Assembly: GCA_002424865.1 (NCBI GenBank)
Contig: DILC01000029.1
Coordinates: 1 to 6,105, forward strand
Reading direction: 5' to 3'
DNA from: Rhodocyclaceae bacterium UBA5602
Lineage (GTDB): Bacteria > Pseudomonadota > Gammaproteobacteria > Burkholderiales > Rhodocyclaceae
Length of the DNA stretch: 6,105 bases
Part shown: positions 6,052 to 6,105 of the stretch, in pieces
Position numbering within the stretch: position 1 is the first letter of the stretch
Layout: every line of letters begins with the position of its first letter
The notes under the pieces: model-generated
Told to the model about the DNA's origin: nothing
The model's database searches: none
Seen by the model: only the letters and a program-made list of their open reading frames with translations
Position numbers and translations under genes: made by a program

Positions 6052-6105
6052 AAGTTCTGGTGACGGGTGCAAACGGTTTCGTGGGCCGCGCAATATGGCG
6101 GCGGC
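6048..6105 (+). CDS. NAD-dependent epimerase/dehydratase, extended SDR family (3' end missing)
   Basis: Only the first 19 codons are present. They read MKVLVTGANGFVGRA and onward, the first beta strand and glycine-rich NAD(P)-binding turn G7-x-x-G10-x-x-G13 of extended short-chain dehydrogenases, which include UDP-sugar 4-epimerases, dehydratases and reductases. The start ATG overlaps the stop of the glycosyltransferase gene as ATGA, a classic translational-coupling arrangement. No good ribosome site is within reach; AGGA at 6029-6032 is 15 bases away. In comparable O-antigen clusters the gene at this position is a WbpV-like UDP-sugar epimerase/reductase followed by the initiating glycosyl-1-phosphate transferase, but the visible fragment cannot distinguish between family members. 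Confidence 0.85.
   Translation, partial: MKVLVTGANGFVGRAIWRR

Noticed and set aside
1..6105. Promoters, terminators, tRNA or rRNA genes, CRISPR arrays, insertion sequences
   Set aside because: Genes are separated by at most 6 bases. No RNA-gene structure, regularly spaced repeats or transposase motifs were seen by eye.

Overview
The window is a slice of a surface-polysaccharide (O-antigen, capsule or exopolysaccharide) gene cluster from a Gram-negative bacterium, most likely a beta- or gamma-proteobacterium. That assignment rests on three things: the family mix, the gene order at the 3' end (asparagine-synthase-like amidotransferase, GT4 glycosyltransferase, NAD-dependent epimerase/dehydratase), and a palindromic repeat of a type scattered through many proteobacterial genomes. 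It is inference from sequence reading only. All seven genes lie on the + strand and are packed with overlaps or gaps of at most 6 bases. There is no intergenic room for a promoter or terminator, so the window looks like the interior of one long operon.

Layout. 1-930 is the 3' part of an AT-rich polytopic membrane protein, probably a Wzy-type polymerase or a related O-antigen ligase/polymerase-family protein. 911-1552 is a short GDPD/PI-PLC-fold phosphodiesterase-like protein. 1536-2177 is a HAD subfamily IA hydrolase. 2171-2926 is a sugar-nucleotidyltransferase-like protein. 2933-4915 is a class II glutamine amidotransferase/asparagine synthase. 4921-6051 is a GT4 glycosyltransferase. 6048 to the end is the first 19 codons of an extended short-chain dehydrogenase (epimerase/dehydratase).

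How they may work together (inference). The GDPD-like, HAD and nucleotidyltransferase genes overlap one another and look like a cassette that makes or processes a phosphorylated, nucleotide-activated building block or decoration. The amidotransferase could convert a carboxyl group, for example of a uronic acid, to an amide. GT4 adds a sugar to the lipid-linked repeat unit, and the membrane protein polymerises the units. The substrate of the three-gene cassette cannot be read from the sequence. Two of its members depart from their families' catalytic signatures: the GDPD-like protein has Asn where a metal-binding Glu is expected, and the nucleotidyltransferase lacks the GxGxR and PKP residues.

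The most concrete oddity is a palindromic repeat (core 3223-3255) inserted in frame in the glutaminase domain of the asparagine synthase. It adds about 14 residues between two substrate-binding motifs without breaking the reading frame. Base composition is mosaic. Sampled lines of the membrane-protein gene are about 36% G+C, the start of the GDPD-like gene about 63%, the HAD/nucleotidyltransferase genes about 40-47%, and the glycosyltransferase about 67% (hand counts of 60-180 base samples). This fits a cluster assembled by repeated horizontal exchange.
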